Assembly (NCBI GenBank): GCA_050084985.1
Contig: JBITNC010000001.1
Coordinates: forward strand, 147,684,001 to 147,748,000
Source of the DNA: Nageia nagi
Lineage: Eukaryota; Pinophyta
DNA: 64,000 nucleotides
Direction of reading: 5' to 3'
Positions within the stretch are counted from its first letter, which is position 1, and every line of letters begins with the position of its first letter. Positions 34,151 to 47,600 of this stretch are shown here, piece after piece. The translations under genes and the position numbers were made by a program. The notes beneath the pieces are model-generated. The model saw nothing but the letters and a program-made list of their open reading frames with translations, ran no database searches and was not told the DNA's origin.

Positions 34151-36528
34151 CATGTGTTGACAAACTCAAGTAGCAACTTTGAAGAAAACTAGTCGCTAGG
34201 TTGTTGAGTTGACAAAATAGGAATGGATACTACAAAACTTTGATACCAATTTTCATCTCATATTACTAAAGGATATGATGATATTCATGAGCTCTAATTA
34301 TGTAAATAATCTTTTGAGGTTGTGGTGAATTCTATTGAAGCTCCAATATTCTGGAGAACTCCTTTGCTAATGTGTAGTGTGAGAATAGTATTGTGAATAT
34401 TGGATTGATCTCAAAGATGAATCAACATAAATACTAAATCATTATACATATTTGGAAAGAGGTAAAATATAAATTTTTAACAAGTAATCACAATCCTCAA
34501 ATAGATTTGTATATCTTTAGCAATTTGCATTTTAAGTTGAGTTGACAAAACTACAAAAATGTGGTAATCAAGAAAATGTGGTGATCTTTGTAAATGTGAG
34601 ATCATATCGCCAAACAAGAATTAAAAAAATTATACCTTATTATATGTGGTTAGAAAGGTATTATAAATATATTTCTAATAGTTTATTACATCATCAAAAT
34701 TAATGAGTATATCTCTAGCAAATTGGCTCTAAAGTCAAGATCTCTATGATGCATTCTTGTCACCAATTGGAGTTGTTTGCCAACAAAAGATGCACCTTTA
34801 GAGTGCTAGAACTCTGATGAATATAGAAAAAATTGGGTCATATATTATTGGAAATATGGAGACATCATCTATCCAAATATGGAATACCCATGTAATTTAG
34901 AGCAAAGTAACTTTGGAAAATTTGGATACAAGGGAACTTGGTTGCTACAAATTTCTACAATTGATAGACTGCACATAGGGGTGGAAATAATGTCACATAA
35001 ATTTAGTGTTTATAAATGGATACCCAAATTATCATATATGGCTGGAAAGGGGATGAAACCTAATTTATAAATATTCAATAATTCTCTCAATAGGATTAAT
35101 ACATATTTAGATATTCTTGGCAACATGAATGCCTGTCATATTGGAAAATGTATGGATTGAATTGACTTTGTGATGGAAAACATGAATGAAGGTTGGATAA
35201 TATCATATAAAGTATGGTATTTTATATATTATTGGAAATAAATTGAAAAGGATATCCAAAGGTGAAATACCCATAACAATATTATGTGTGAGATGGAAGA
35301 AATAGCCTTCGAAAGCTTACTAGTTTTACTATGGAAAATCCAAAAAATATGTTTTTATACAAGATACACATACAAATAAAAAAATCAACACCGAAAAGAC
35401 ATAAATGAAGTAGAATATTCCTTATATTTATCTAAATGTAAAATACATACTCCAAATGAGGATTACATACTATATGCTTTAGAAGTACAATTTGGTGGTT
35501 CTCCACATACAAAATATGTTGGTATAGTGCGACTACCTAACACTATCATGTACAAGAGGAAAGTGCTATGGTTTTCTTAGTGGTTAGCATGAAAAATTTC
35601 CACGCTACTATTTTATGGATCAATAAAATCATCATGTGGGTATTTAGAGAGATTGATCATAAATGGATTTTCGGATCATTAAAAAAAATTGTATTTGTTC
35701 TCTCCAATTAAAGTTCACTCCACCATATCACCGATGTATTTGATGGTGACACAAATTGAGATCATATGGGTTAGATATCAAGTTTGAAAAGTTAATACAT
35801 AAAATTGTAATTAAATATTACTATTTTATTTGATTATTTTTTATTATCTTAAAAGTTTACTTTAAATATCATTTCAAATTGCAACACTAAAAAGGTGATG
35901 GTTATGCCAAGTCATATAATGCCCATTGGAGGAGAAAATTGATGTGGGATGCCCTACCATCATGTATTACTTGTCTACCAAAATGGTGGATATGTCAAAG
36001 CATGAGGAAGAAGGTTGAGCGATTAGAGAAAGGGGATGACCAACCTAACTATCTATCAAACTTGCTAGCTACCCACACATGGACCCACCAAACACTACTA
36101 GCCATTTACTATGCATGGGAAGTTGTCCACCTATAAGAAGATTATATACATGTAAGGGGGAGATTGTAAACCATATCAAAGAGAATCATATAGATTTGGT
36201 AAAAAATGAAGATGTTAATGCTTTTGAAGAATTTGCCAAGAGACTTTGACTACCTACCTAGCCTTTAGCTAGATAGAAATTTGGAGATATAGCCATCAAT
36301 CAAATAGGGGGTTTAACCCCTACTTAGAAATCAGTTGTGCCAAGTGATACCTCCTCAAAATAAAGCCACTCCATAATTGGTATAGGGTGATTAATCATAT
36401 GATTTTGAATACTATTATTGGTTAAAATGGGAATGGATATGATTTGGTAATTAAAATAGTTTATATGATTTTTCAATAGTAAATGAAATTTACTATTGAT
36501 AATGATAAGACCAAAATTAGATGCCAAA
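34151..36528. other. Non-coding DNA, nothing recognised
   Basis: No supported coding frame or RNA gene. A purine tract AAGGGGGAGAT at 36154-36164 followed by TGTAAACC resembles the end of an LTR element's internal region, but I find no partner LTR. The last five bases (CCAAA, 36524-36528) are the left target duplication of the small LTR element. Confidence 0.5.
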
Positions 36529-36813
36529 TGATATGGAATTAAAATATAGAATGTATTTTATTACAAAGAGAGGCTTATAAATAGGCATTTACAAGAATGA
36601 ATACCATGCTTGAGAACATGGTATTGAGGACATGGTTTTACAAGAAAATTGTAAATATTAAATGACCTTAACGAATACCATGGTTTGAGAACATGGTATT
36701 AAGGACATGATTTTACAAGATAAATGTAAATATTAAATAATCTTAACTAAATGTTTAAATAATTATTTTATCATAGATACTTAATTAACAATATTATTTA
36801 TTATTCCTTATCA
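36529..36813 (-). repeat. 3' LTR of the small element
   Basis: 285 bp, paired with 38180-38467, with visible divergence between the two (point changes and short indels). Confidence 0.82.
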
Positions 36814-38179
36814 TTCCTCCCAAAAATAAGAGCTTTGGTCCCTAAAGCTTAGGAGGAGGGGTTGAGAAGAAAATCCAAATGATCAAGATACAAACCTATT
36901 GATCTTAATGCAATATCCAAAGCTAAATCAAGAAGTAGTGTAGGAGATCCAAAATGATGATCAAAGAATTGCTGGAATGTTGACTATGACTCTTTTCTCC
37001 TTAAGAGTAACCATACATAAGTCCAAGGAATGATGGGATATGGTAGAATGGAACTATAACTCCAATGATGGAGTACCCAATGCATATGCTATGCAATTTT
37101 CAATGAAAAATGGTGATATTCATAAAACAAATCTCTACAATTAATTTTATGCCTAGAAGAATTAATAAAATACTGTAATAATATTTGAATCATAGAAGCA
37201 TCAAAATAATGTGAAGACCAAGTAACTTGAAAGTGGAGCCCAAATATGAAAGGATAGATGCAAACAGAGTCCCTCAACATAAAACTAGGGCATGATCTTT
37301 TCTTTGATGATGGAATTATGGAAGAAGAAAGAGCTCAAAAGTTGAAGATCAATGCTTCATACGGATCCAAAATCAGACTTCGACTGATAAACATACAACC
37401 TTATGAAGATTTTATTAATTAATGAAAGAGACACATCATAAAAGAATGGTAGTCACACAAAGCATAAAGAGGAAAAATAAGTGATGCAACCACTTGTTGT
37501 AGAGCTCTTAAAGTGACTAATCCAAAAAAATAGATGGTGTACCAAATGGAGGTTTGAGGAAGAAGTTATGAAAAAACTTTCAAAATTAAAAATTGCCCAA
37601 ATAATTGCAATTATGATTTGGCCATGATGCCAAATGGATTCTAATAAATGATGAGTCAAAATTAAAAAGAGGTTCAATCACATGAATGTAGGATGAATTG
37701 TGAAGTGGAAATTAGAAGATGATGATAAACATCCCTTATATGTTTTCCAATTGTTCCCCCCTGAAAAATGTGGTTGCAATCCTTATAAAATAGGCAACTT
37801 GTAGAAGCTATAAGGTTTGATATAGATATCCATTTTGCATGTTATTTATATGGTTAGAAAGGTATAGATGTATAAAATTCATCTACAAAATTTCATCATA
37901 TTTGGAGAAGTATAAGATCTTCATTTTTCACCTACACCCAAATGTAGTTGTACATAATGGGTATGGAGAACACCAACCTTGGCTCAATGGCCTTTCCCTC
38001 GTATTCACTTATTCCAAGAGATGAAAAGGAGACCAAAGAAATAAAGATAAGTGTAGATCCAATCAAAAGCATAAATTATGGTAGGGAGGGGGAGATTGGA
38101 GTAAATCCAATCACCCCTCAAACCTCACATAAAAAATTTGAGAGCAAGGTCGCAATATAGAACTGTGCTCTGATGCTAA

Positions 38180-38467
38180 TGATTTGGAATTAAATTCTAA
38201 AATGTATTTTATTTCAAAGAGAGGCCTATAAATAGGCATTTACAAGAATGAATATCATAGATTGGGAACATGGTATTGGGGACACAGTTTTACATTATAA
38301 TTGTAAACATTAAATGACCTTAATGAATACCATGGTTTCAGAACATAATATTGAGGATATGATTTTACAAGACCATTGTAAATATTAAATAACCTTAAGT
38401 AAATGCTTATAAAGCATTATTTTATCATAGATACCTAATTAACAATATTATTTATCATTCATTATCA
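38180..38467 (-). repeat. 5' LTR of the small element
   Basis: 288 bp, paired with 36529-36813. The iMet-like primer site lies just inside it at 38167-38178. Confidence 0.82.
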
Positions 38468-39281
38468 TCAAATTGTAAGGAGATCCTAAAACCAACGAAT
38501 TGCAAAGATGGAGAGAAAGTCAATTATTGAAATGTGTTTTAGTATCACCTAGGATTTTACTTTAAATGAACTAAATACATACAAATGTTTATTGTATGAT
38601 TTATCTAAGCTAATTAAATCAAATAAATATACATGGATAAGGGAATATAAATATTGCAACAATGGAATAACAAAATTACATTGATGTTAAGATGTAAAAT
38701 AAGATATACACATTAAAGAGAAAAGAATCAAGTGAAAGATAAATACTTGTGTGCTCTTACCTATGTTGAGGTTGAGGATATGATGTAAAAGCTTATTGAA
38801 TAGTAATGACCTTGCTATGTGAACCCCAAGGCTAACTACATAATAAACACTAATGGAGGTGCTAATATCTAAGAGCTCAACATGAGCAAGAATGCTAGTG
38901 TAGGCATAAATATTCTTGAAGTATGAAGTTTACCAATAAGGATCAATGATAACAAATATGATGAAAAATTAAACTGAACATATAAATGTGGAAGTGGATA
39001 ACAAATATTCACTTGAGGGATAATAAGATTTCAATCTCAATAGGAGGCATTTAGAAAGACCCAAGTGTAGGGTACTGATTATCGAGATATAATCTTGACA
39101 TGCTTTCCCTAGGTTAGAAATACTTACATTTAATTAGGTGTGATATCACCATTTTACCCCTTGAATATTGGTTGAAGCCTTCGTAGTGTACCTAACATAA
39201 AATATAAAAATAGAACTTGCTAAATATATGATAATAAGGTAAAATATGACTAAAATGTGATTAAATGTGTGTGTAAAGTTA
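38468..39281. other. Non-coding A+T-rich DNA
   Basis: Continues the sequence left of the small LTR element. No gene, repeat unit or domain recognised. Confidence 0.55.
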
Positions 39282-40431
39282 CATCAAAATCCCTCTTTGG
39301 ATCACTTTTTTATCCAATGTACAAAATCATGACATGCACATCCTTTTACCCAAGGGGCATGCTTATGACATGGAGTGTAGGACAAGTTACATTATCATTT
39401 TCACTTAAATACTTAAGGTATCAAATGATACCCTTAAGTATTAGTGAACTTACATAGAAAATTTAATACAAACCTTTACAATAATGCATTATACATTCCA
39501 ACACTCTCCCTTAATGCAATATTGAGATAGAGTGAGTAAGAGAGAAGAAGAAGAGAAAGTAAGAGAGTTCTCCTCCAAATAGATACAATAGAGATGAGAA
39601 TTTTTTTACATATTTATGAAGTAAGAAAGATCTAGTTTGAGACTCACTACTTTACCAAATACAATCATTAACCACAATTGATTTCAATATACATGAAATA
39701 GTAATCCAACTGGAAGTCATGAAGAGTCTCTAAGAGTCTACATAACTAAGGTAAGTAACATGCAATCTCAAAGGAACTTGCAAGTCATAAGTAGCTCAAA
39801 TAACAAGATCAGTTAGATGTATCATATTCATATTAATAAAGATTAATGAATCAGACAAATGCCATCATGAATTGATCAATGGTGCATTATAAGTTATCAC
39901 AAAGATGGCATGCCAAAAACTTATGTTCACCTACTATATATAAAATATGTGTTGATTATCATTACAAAATAGATCACGCACATATGAGTTCCTCACATAT
40001 GGATAATTGAATAGTGCTAAAAGACACAAGATTTTCTCACACATGGATAATTAAATAGTGCTAGATTGACCAAAAATAGAGTATGCACATACGAGTTCCT
40101 CACATATGGATAACTGAATAGTGCTAAAAGATACATAAGAGTTCTTCACACATGGATAACTGAACAGTGATAGATTGACCAAAAATAGAGTATGCACATA
40201 CGAGTTTCTCACATATGGATAATTGAACAATGCCAAAAGACACATAAGAGTTTCTCACACATGGATAATTGAACAATCCTAAATTGGCCAATTTATACAA
40301 CAAGTTACTCACATAGAGTGAACTTACCATGAAGGTGTACAACAAAATCAACACTATACAACACAAAATCCTCCTAGTGGTAAAGTTGTCATCATAAACA
40401 TGAATTAAACACAAGAATTCAAACTTCACTT
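39282..40431 (-). mobile_element. Truncated copia fragment (copia-3): partial 3' LTR and 3' UTR
   Basis: 39282-39503 matches about half of the copia-2 LTR in reverse and ends in the same terminus (minus strand TGTTGGAATG). A purine tract lies next to it (39504-39512), followed by 3' UTR related to copia-1, with hairpin-type tandem repeats at ~39960-40340 (GAGTTCCTCACATATGGATA units). It stops at about 40431, at the position of the pol stop codon, so no coding sequence remains. Confidence 0.83.
39960..40340 (-). repeat. Tandem 3' UTR repeats of copia-3
   Basis: About six imperfect units with GAGTTC(C/T)TCACA(C/T)ATGGATAA(T/C)TGAA, plus one unit (ACAACAAGTTACTCACATAG) that directly resembles the copia-1 repeat. 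They show that the array is an old feature of this copia group. Confidence 0.8.
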
Positions 40432-40772
40432 TTGATTTTGTTTAATTTTTAAATTTAGAGGCTAACAACGTAACTCAAAAGCTCATCCAAGTCAAGAGTA
40501 GCCATGATTTGATTCATGCAATTGCCAAACAAAAAATAAGTTGCTCATGATCAAATAAATTTTTAGAATAAATCAATTCAAGCATGTATCTATTTTTGGC
40601 CTAAGTATCATATCATCAATGATTAGGTAGAGAACATCGGTGATTGGTTTGAGTCACCAATGATTGGGGTAAATTGCCAATGATTGGTCATTTAGTATAA
40701 CGCTTATAATAAATGTTAATTTTGATCCCTTTCCATTTGATTGTAGAACAAGTATCATTTTTAGGTGTCTAG
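40432..40772 (-). repeat. Partial LTR of Tat-C
   Basis: The right end reads, on the minus strand, CTAGACACCTAAAAATG, close to the start of the Tat-A LTR, and is directly followed by a gypsy-type purine tract. A cluster of the CG-type motif (CACCGATGTT, CATTGGCAA and similar) lies at ~40620-40690. The left end is lost at the copia-3 fragment. Confidence 0.65.
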
Positions 40773-41657
40773 TTTTTTCCCCTTTTTGAATTATCGATTG
40801 ATGAAAGTAGCGGATAATTCAAAAATTCTCTTTGTTTGACAAAGTGAGCATGTTCAAGTTCCTTGACTTGGCTATTCAAATCTTAGGTCGATGTCTAAAA
40901 TTGACTTAGTCTCTTGAATAAGTAAAACTTGATTAATAAAATAATAATTAAATCATGTTCTTATCTTTTGCACTTGATACATTTTGAAAATAGATTTGAT
41001 GTATACCAAAATATTACTTATGTCAATCTCCATACTAGGTGTTGTTTGTGGTAGTTGCATGATAATGCTCTTAGATAGTCTCCACATGCAGAAGTGAGTA
41101 TGTGATGATAAGCTTGTTTTGTGCATACAATCAATTTAATTTTATTGTCTTTTATCCTAATAGCAATGTTACATGATGATCTTTCACAAAAAGTCATTCT
41201 ATACTTTTAAGTCATGTTTGATTTTTCAAAGCTTGAAGTGTTTGATAGCCTTAATCTCTTTTAGTGATGTTGCTATGAGCTATTTTGTTGAGCCAAGGTC
41301 TTGCTTAATGTTGATATATTTTTGTTGTATTTTTTTTTTTTAAGTTTACCTAATAAAGGGTTTTGAGGGTTATGAATTACCTTTTCTAGAATTCATTATA
41401 CATGCAACTAGGAGGAGGGCTCATAATTTTATTTTGGTTTGGTTATGGATCTTGAGAGTCTTAGAAATTATTTTTGCTAGTTAGTGGGCTTACTTCAATA
41501 TGCCATCCAGTGATGTTATGGCATCTCACAATATTAAGAAATCATTTTTATTGAATTTTTTTAGTAGAGTGAATAATTTTTTGTTTGTTTGTTTTGTAAT
41601 TATTATTTTAAAGGGATCATTAATGTTTTGGGTCATAAGTGTTTCATATGAATCACC
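40773..41657 (-). other. Tat-C purine tract and 3' internal region, left part
   Basis: 40773-40790 is, on the minus strand, TTCAAAAAGGGGAAAAAA, like the tracts of Tat-A and Tat-B. The following non-coding DNA is interrupted at 41657 by copia-2 and resumes after it, leading to the antisense PMD gene at 49877. Confidence 0.65.
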
Positions 41658-42123
41658 TGTTGGAATGTATAATGAATTATTGTAAAGATTTATATTAATC
41701 CTATTTGTAAATTCACTAATACTTAAGGCTATCATTAGATATCTTAAGTATTTAAGTGAATATGATAATGTAACTTGTCCTACACTCCATGTCATGAGCA
41801 TGTCCCTTGGGTAAAAGGATGTGCATGTCATGCTTATGTACATTGGGTAAAAGGGTGATCCAAAAAGGAATTTTGGCCTATAAATAGAAGGTTTCTTCTT
41901 TGGATCATACACCAATTTTTGGAGTAAAGCTATGTTATAGGATAATGTTTAGGAGATGAGTTAGAAGAATTGTAAGAGATTCATGTTTGTGAATGAAGTG
42001 AGATCTAGTTAGTGGATGTACTCCTAGTTGGAGGAACCACTTACATGTGATCTTAATGTTAGTATGAGCTTTCATATGATCTTGGCCATTTAGAATTGTA
42101 TTATTTATATTTCAATCCCTTCA
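41658..42123 (+). repeat. copia-2 5' LTR
   Basis: 466 bp with TATA-like CTATAAATA at 41879-41887. Compared with the 3' LTR it lacks a stretch near its end (the TCTTGTGTCACTTTG region), besides many substitutions. Confidence 0.92.
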
Positions 42124-42125
42124 TT

Positions 42126-42137
42126 TGGTATCAAAGC
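42126..42137 (+). other. copia-2 primer binding site (tRNA-iMet)
   Basis: TGGTATCAAAGC, two bases after the 5' LTR, matches the initiator-Met site at 11 of 12 bases. Confidence 0.9.
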
Positions 42138-42227
42138 TTGGTGTGGAAGCTCATTTTCAACATCTTGAATGTTTTTCATCCTTTATCCTTCTTCACTATC
42201 TTTTGAGATTTACTTTTCTTGTTTGAG

Positions 42228-44653
42228 GTAAACACAAGAGAAAGTATAAATTTTTTCCTCCTTGATTAATTTTTTTTTTTTGGATTATTTCATTATGACA
42301 CTAACATATTTTGTGAAGATGTGTTAGTTCAATTTTTTTTAAATATGCTTAAAATGATGCAATTTGTTTTACTAACCTTTATGTTTAGTTACAATTTTTT
42401 TATTGCTTAAAATATTGCTATTTTGTTTTAAAAAAGGGTTAGTATAGAAAATTGCATTTTGTTTCAAATAATATTTTTTGAGAAATAATTTTATTTCCAA
42501 ACTATTAACCCATTTTTTATATATAGGAGTCCTTTTTTTTAATAAAATCTATCTCAAAATATATTATATTAAAAAAAAGGAAGGTTGAATTTCCTTTTAC
42601 AAGAATATTATTTTTCTTCAAAAATTATATATTGGTATTCATCATGCCTCCTAACATAAATAATTATTGAAGTAGATATATAAATTTTGAAATTTTTATT
42701 TGAAATTTCATTTTGAAAAAGGGAGGGAGTAGATTCCAAGGTGGTGTGCAACTCTTAGCTAACCTTCCAACCAGTACTGCAATGCTCTCCCCTCTCTTTG
42801 TTTCCTCATAGAGCTTCTCTGCTTCATAGCGACTAAAATAAATTGCTGGTAAAGACCATTCACATGACTACTTGGCCTGCTTGCTCAACCCTCCACTTTG
42901 ACCTATGTTAGGCCCTCACAACCTCCCTTTGTCTCTCCCTCCAAGCATTGCTAGACACTCTTCCTGTGTGGGTGTTTGTGGTCCTTTTTTGTTGGGCCTC
43001 CTACGTGTGAGTTTACCACTCATAGCCTAAGTTCCCTCCCTAGTGACATCTTCCTAACTGCCCTGTACTCGACCTCCTCTTCCTACCTTGCGCATCATGT
43101 GGCTCCGTTTTTTTATTTATTATTTATTTTTTTGTTGTTCTCTCCCTCCTTTCTAGGCATTACATAAAAAGGGAGGCTCACACTTAATTTTTTTTTTTTT
43201 GTTTTGGTTGATACATTCAAGGTTTCTTATTTGTTGTTGCTTGCAAGCCATTTTTTTTCATTAAATACACCTAGAAGTAAACATATACTTTTTATGAAGG
43301 GCATTTAATTTTTTGCTTGCTTGCAAACCATTCCTTTATTAAATGCACTTAGAAACATTTATACTCCAAAATTAAAGCATATCATGATTACATTACTTTA
43401 AACTAAGTTGATGGCCAAAAATTCATCATTACTCTTAAATGCTATCCTATTTTTTTTTAAAATATGGCAAATAAAGTTAATTCTTTAGGAGTATATATTT
43501 TTTATTTGCCTTAAATACTTCTAAGTATGGCAATTTACTTAGGCAAAATGATAAATATTAGTGTAAAATTGATCCTTTAAGGAAATTTTTTTTATCTAAG
43601 TATTTTTTGATGATTTCATGTTTTCTAAAGGGGAAACCTATGCTATTTTTTAAGTAAACAAAGGAAATTTTTTTTACTTAAAATATAAATGCATACTTAG
43701 AAGACAATTTTTTTAGCATACAAGTTTTAGGGATAAAACTTTAAAAAGAGGATATATGCATAATTTTTTACTTAAATGCATATTTAGTACTTAAATGATT
43801 AAGTTAATGATACATGCTTAGAACTTAATGGTGATGCATGCTTATTACTTCAAATCTTAAGTTATGATGCAATTTACTTTCTTATGAAAAAATGTACTTG
43901 TGCAAAATTAAGAATAATGTAAAGATGTCCTTTAGAGGTTGGTAAATAAAACCCATTAGACACTTAGGTTTTAAGTTTTTGAATAGATGATGTTTTACTT
44001 ATGCTCTTTTACTTCATGTTTCAATTTTTTATTTATTTACTTATGCAAACAAAAATGCAAATATTGAAATGAGCAACCCTCTAAAATGAACACATTTGCA
44101 CGTACATTTCGTAACATGACTTGTCTGAAAAGCCATGAGGTGAAGATAGGTGGATTAGATATAACTCCAATAGGTGGCTAGACATGTGTGTAGTGATACC
44201 ACATGTCTGCATGTCCATTAAAAGATTATCCTAATAACCTAGGAGGATAATTTGGAACCTAATCAAGATTAATAATTTGGTTCCAATAAATATCATAACC
44301 TTAAAAAATAGTAGGTACTTATCTTTGTGAGAAATTATAATACTAACTAAGGTGAACTAGGTGAGGATTGGTAGTACTTGAGCTCCTCTTATATAGGCAT
44401 CTAGGTGAAGGCCTAATTTTATACAAAGATACAATCCTCAATAATGTCACTCTACGTCTATAGTTTTTAAGATAAAAAATGTATTTGGGTACATGGGTTA
44501 TTATTATTTGAGTTGTAAAACATTTGCACTTGTGAATGTAATAAAGCATATATCTAGTGTTAAATTTAACATATATTATTTACTTAGTTAAAATTTCACA
44601 TATAATGTTGTTTATTGAATACATGCTTATTGCTTTTTCATATATTTATGTAG
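42228..44653 (+). other. Putative leader intron of copia-2
   Basis: Donor GAG|GTAAAC at 42228 and acceptor TTTATGTAG|CAA at 44653, three bases before the gag ATG (44657). The positions match those in copia-1 although the intervening sequence has diverged. Short similarities to the copia-1 leader persist near the 3' end (~44100-44470 with ~5520-5960 inverted). A C-rich block lies at 42730-43170. No coding function seen. Confidence 0.55.
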
Positions 44654-44656
44654 CAA

Positions 44657-47600
44657 ATGAGAGACTCCTTTTTATCCAAACTCATTATTGATGGTTTCAA
44701 CTTTAAAATTTGAAAACCTTGATGAGAGTTGAATTACAGGTAAGAAAACTTTGGTAAATAGTGAATGAGAACCTTGTACCTCTTACAGATAAGAAGGCAC
44801 TAGAGGCTTACAACACAAAGAATGAATTGGTAACCTCCATGATCTTTTATATAGTTTTAGATGATATGCTTCTAATGATTTTATTTTGAACCTTGGTAAA
44901 GGAAGCTTAGGATAAGCTTAAGCAAATATACCGTAGTTCAAATTTTTTAAGAAGATTTACTATTTTCTAAAAGTTACTTCAATCTTGTTAAGGGGAAGAT
45001 GAAAATATGGTTATCTACTTGAATAAAATCATTGATCTAAGGACCCAAGTTGTTGCTTATAGGTACAATTGGATCAATGATGAGTTCATGGTCTTCATCA
45101 TTCTTCAAAGCTTTTCTTCAAAGTTTGAAAACTTTATGATGGTTATGAAAACAAGGCTTGATGAAGAAGAAAAAGTCTTCTCTCTTGAGAACCTTTCTAG
45201 GTTTCTTTTGAAGTACGAGAAAGCCCTTATTAAAAAGGTGTTGATTTCTTCTCCTAAGGATAATAACATTACTCTTAGAGCAAACAAAACTTCTTTTAAT
45301 AAGAAGTTCAAGCATCATAAGAAAATTTATCCTTCTTTATCTAAAATATTTAAGAAAAGAGGCAGTGGTAATAACAGGAACAATAACAACAGTAGTAAGA
45401 ACAACAACAACAACAACCTCTTCAAGCAAAAACATAGAAAAGGAAAAATAAATAATCCATATCCTAAGAAAAAATTTGAAGGTAATTGTAAGTATTGTGG
45501 CATCTAAGGTCACAAAGAAGTTAATTGCTACAAAAGAATAGAGAAAAAAAGAACAAAGGTAATGGTAATGTAAAGAACTTAAAAAAAAAAGAAGAATATT
45601 CAAGCTAGTTTTGCTATGATGCTCTACTCTATTTTTTGCTCTTTTTCATCTAATTGAATTGTTGAATTTGGTTGCATTAATCACCTATGCTTTGAAAAGA
45701 ATAAGCTTGAAAACTTTCACAAGTATAGAAAAGATACAGTTATGATATGTGATAACTCTACCCTTGAATTCTAAAGAATTGGGAGTGTGTTGATTCACAT
45801 AAAGGCTCTTGATAATGTGCTCTATGTTCCTAAGCTTAGGATGAACCTTGTCTCCATGATCCAAGTTGCTAGAAAAAGGTATTCTTTTGAGTTTGACTCC
45901 CAATTTTAATGCATTAAGAAAGGATTTGCCACTTTGGTTAAAATATCAATGAAAGATGATCTCTACATTATGAATCAAGTTCCATCAAAGATGTGTCTTG
46001 CTATAAGTGTGTGTTCTAAAGGTAATATTTGATACCAATGTTTAGGGTACCTTAACCATAAGAGTATTTAAGTCATAAAATACCAAGAACTTATGAAAGG
46101 TTTTCCTTCAATTTCTTCTTCGATTGATCTAACAAGAAATGCATTCTTAGCAAGATGCATAGATAAATGTTTAAAAAAGATAAGGCAACAAGAGCATCTC
46201 AATCTCTTCAACTTGTGCATTTAGATTTGATAGATCTATTTTAGACTAAGCCATTTAGAGTAGCATCTTACATATTGACCTTCATTAATGACTTTATTAG
46301 AATGATCTTTGGGTGTCTACTTGAGCATAAGGATCAAACCTTTGAGAGTTTTAAGGTTTTCAAATCCTTAGTTGAAAATCAAACTAACATTAAAATCAAG
46401 ATGTTGAGATCAGATAATGGAGGAGAATACAATAGCAATAAGTTCAATGACTATTGTGCTAAGTATAGAATCAAGAAGCAATTTGTGATTTCTTACACTC
46501 CTTAATAGAATTGTGTTACCGAATGAAAAAATTAGGCAATGATGGAGATAGCTAGATGCATGCTAGGTAATATTTCTAGTTTCTTATGGTGTGAAGATGT
46601 GAACACTGATATATAGTCAAAAAGAAGACTTAACATTTTTTGCCTTATTTCTGAGAAAAGGAAGAAGTTAGACAAAAGGGTTGAAAAATGCATCTTTGTG
46701 GGTTATGACAGTTAGCATAGAGGCTTCATGCTCTTCTCTTCATCCTACAAAGTTATGTTTATTTTAAGGGATGTAAAGTTCAATAAAATTTCTAAAGAAT
46801 CTACTTTTAATGAGGATGTTGAAGATCTAGAGGACTCTTCAGTTGCACCTAGCTAGTTAGATATTGATCTAGACAAGTCACCTCAAAAGCAAAAATTTTT
46901 AACACAAAGGGTAATAAGAAGCATGACCTTGAACAAATTTTTATTTGTGAAGATTGATAATAATCATGAGCCCTCAACTTTCAAAGAAGCTTTTAAGCAT
47001 GAGTGTTGGATGGAAGCCATGAAAGTAGAGTATGAGATGCTTATAAAAATAAAACTTAGAACTTAGTTTCTTATCCTAATGAGAAGAATAGTATTGGTAA
47101 TAAGTGGATCTACAAGGTCAAGTTAAATTATATTAGAGATATTGAAAAATACAAAGCAAGGTTAGTAGCCAAAGGTTTTGCTTAGAAATACGATGTAGAT
47201 TATGAGGAAAATTTTGCTCCCATGGTAAAGATGCCTACTATAAGAATTATGTTTACTCTTTTTATAGCTCAAGGATGGAATGTTTTTCAACTTGATATCA
47301 AAAGTGCATTTCTCAATGGTGACTTAGATGTGAAAATATTCATGAATCAACCATAAGGGTTCATTATTGAAGACAAAGATTCTTTTGTATGCAAGCTAAA
47401 GAAGTCATTATATGGACTTAAGCAAGCACCTAGAGCTTGGTACAAAAAGATTGTAAAGTATTATGTAAACATAGGTTTCTCCAAGTGTTTTTTTGACTTT
47501 GATCTATATGTGCTTAATCAAAGAAAAGATGTGGTCTTGATTCTCCTTCATGTGGATGATCTTTTGATAATTGAGAACAATGAAGAAATCATTCAAGAGT

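Larger units (their letters stand above)
36529..38467 (-). mobile_element. Small non-autonomous LTR element (TRIM/LARD-like)
   Basis: Direct repeats of 285 bp (36529-36813) and 288 bp (38180-38467), each TGAT...ATCA, bound a 1,939-bp element. Flanks are CCAAA and TCAAA, a 5-bp duplication with one transition. On the minus strand a purine tract TTTTTGGGAGGAA abuts the 3' LTR, and TAGCATCAGAGC next to the 5' LTR matches the tRNA-iMet primer site at 10 of 12 bases. The 1.37-kb interior holds no recognisable gag or pol; minus-strand frames of up to 74 codons look spurious. It must have been mobilised by another element. Confidence 0.82.

Noticed and set aside
36154-36172. Purine tract followed by TGTAAACC, as a 3' LTR start
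   Set aside because: No second copy of the following sequence was found in the window, so no LTR can be defined.
39257-41915. Two similar ORFs (39257-39457 plus, 41526-41915 minus) that seemed to form a conserved small gene
   Set aside because: The similarity is explained by both lying in copies of the same copia LTR in opposite orientation.
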